This document shows, piece by piece, positions 63,507 through 64,000 of a stretch of DNA of 64,000 bases. The number at the start of each line of letters is the position of its first letter. Position 1 is the first letter of the stretch. A program made the position numbers and the translations under genes. Under the pieces are notes generated by a model, which was given only the letters and a program-made list of their open reading frames with translations, was not told the DNA's origin and did not search any database. Location: positions 124,001 through 188,000 of the forward strand of contig NZ_NFHZ01000003.1 in the NCBI RefSeq assembly GCF_002161555.1, read 5' to 3'. This DNA comes from Barnesiella sp. An55. GTDB taxonomy: Bacteria; Bacteroidota; Bacteroidia; Bacteroidales; Barnesiellaceae.

Positions 63507-64000
63507 TTAGGGTTTACCGGGAGTATAGAGTTTGCGCAGAAGCCGGTTCCGGAACATGCGGGCTTTGCATTGAGCCATTCGGTTGTAGTCGAGTGTACGC
63601 CCGTAGTCTGGGCGGAATCGACGGGGAGCTGAAGCTATGCGGTAGAGGTATTCGTCGAGCCGGGGAATGAGGCGATCGTCGAGCCGGGGACTCTCGGCCA
63701 GGAAGCTGCGGTACAGGCGGTCGTCGCTATCGACACGTTTGATATAGTCGATGCAGCGGTCGAGGGTATCGAAGTCGTGCACGTTGATGAAGGTTGCCGG
63801 GTTTACCTCTTTGCCAATCAGTTGGTTTCCCCAGTAGATGGGCACGGTGCGGGCATAGAGAGCCTCCATGATTTTCTCGGTGGTATAGCCTTCGCCTTCG
63901 GAGTTTTCGAAAGCGATGTTGAATTTGTAGCGGGCAATGAAGTCGATTTTGTCTTCGACAGCCCCTCCCACGTTGTTGCGATATTGCCCTCCATAGGCGA
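63507..64000 (-). CDS. GT10 alpha-1,3-fucosyltransferase, C-terminal part (5' end outside window)
   Basis: About 164 residues are visible; the frame is open to the window edge. The GT10 signature is complete: YGGQYRNNVGG, DKIDFIARYKFNIAFENS and GYTTEKIMEALYARTVPIYWG, with the donor-binding lysine and glutamate. These enzymes move fucose from GDP-fucose to GlcNAc in Lewis-type or other glycans. A basic C-terminal stretch (RMAQCKARMFRNRLLRKLY) may bind the membrane, as in Helicobacter pylori FucT. The GT2 gene follows 9 bases downstream. Confidence 0.92.
   Translation of the reverse strand, partial: AYGGQYRNNVGGAVEDKIDFIARYKFNIAFENSEGEGYTTEKIMEALYARTVPIYWGNQLIGKEVNPATFINVHDFDTLDRCIDYIKRVDSDDRLYRSFLAESPRLDDRLIPRLDEYLYRIASAPRRFRPDYGRTLDYNRMAQCKARMFRNRLLRKLYTPGKP

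Overview
This 64 kb window is chromosomal DNA from a member of the Bacteroidales, probably a gut species. Three kinds of evidence support this: SusC/SusD-like outer-membrane pairs, a secD-secF fusion, and promoters of the Bacteroidetes type (TTTG, 19-21 bp, TAnnTTTG) in front of many genes with few strong Shine-Dalgarno sites. A type IX secretion (T9SS) sorting domain on one protein, together with fairly GC-rich coding DNA, fits Barnesiella or a relative better than Bacteroides itself. The genus is a guess; the order is well supported. I see no CRISPR array, insertion sequence, prophage or rRNA operon.

Layout. 1-4.7 kb: end of a TPR protein gene, an outer-membrane beta-barrel gene and topA. 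4.8-18.8 kb: the accessory region. A minus-strand operon (organophosphate-type MFS transporter, nanE, phosphohexomutase) faces a plus-strand operon (T9SS-type lectin-like protein, SusC, SusD, SGNH esterase, endonuclease/exonuclease/phosphatase-fold hydrolase), followed by a ROK regulator gene. The two operons share a 389-bp AT-rich control region with paired promoters and two inverted repeats. The locus has no glycoside hydrolase or lyase, yet it has a phosphate-ester importer, a ManNAc-6-P epimerase and an exported phosphodiesterase-fold enzyme. I read it as a possible uptake system for a phosphorylated or phosphodiester-linked amino-sugar glycan. 18.9-29.4 kb: WYL regulator, DUF3108 and Ig-like envelope proteins, secDF, tRNA-Arg, recO, then an AraC regulator with an SDR gene and a truncated aldo/keto reductase remnant.

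29.5-40 kb: housekeeping genes. Two identical tRNA-Glu genes flank rpsT; then come a DUF4234 protein, gyrB, RNase R, a topoisomerase IV subunit B, coaD and an S41 protease. With topA and HU, four DNA-topology genes lie in this window. 40-49 kb: M3 peptidase lipoprotein, membrane EEP protein, two tandem rhomboid proteases, HU, a cation/proton antiporter and asd. 49-55 kb: a GH20 hexosaminidase, a TPM/zinc-ribbon protein and a dGTPase-family gene, with dUTPase divergent from it. 55-64 kb: a TPR lipoprotein, a DUF4292 lipoprotein and a LytM protein that has lost its zinc ligands (EnvC-like), running into a surface-glycan cluster (FemAB/GNAT-like, Wzx-type flippase, GT4, GT2, and a GT10 alpha-1,3-fucosyltransferase cut by the window end).

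Start sites were reset by hand where the longest reading frame began at an unlikely GTG/TTG upstream of an ATG-led signal peptide. Coordinates of hairpins, promoters and tRNAs were read by eye.
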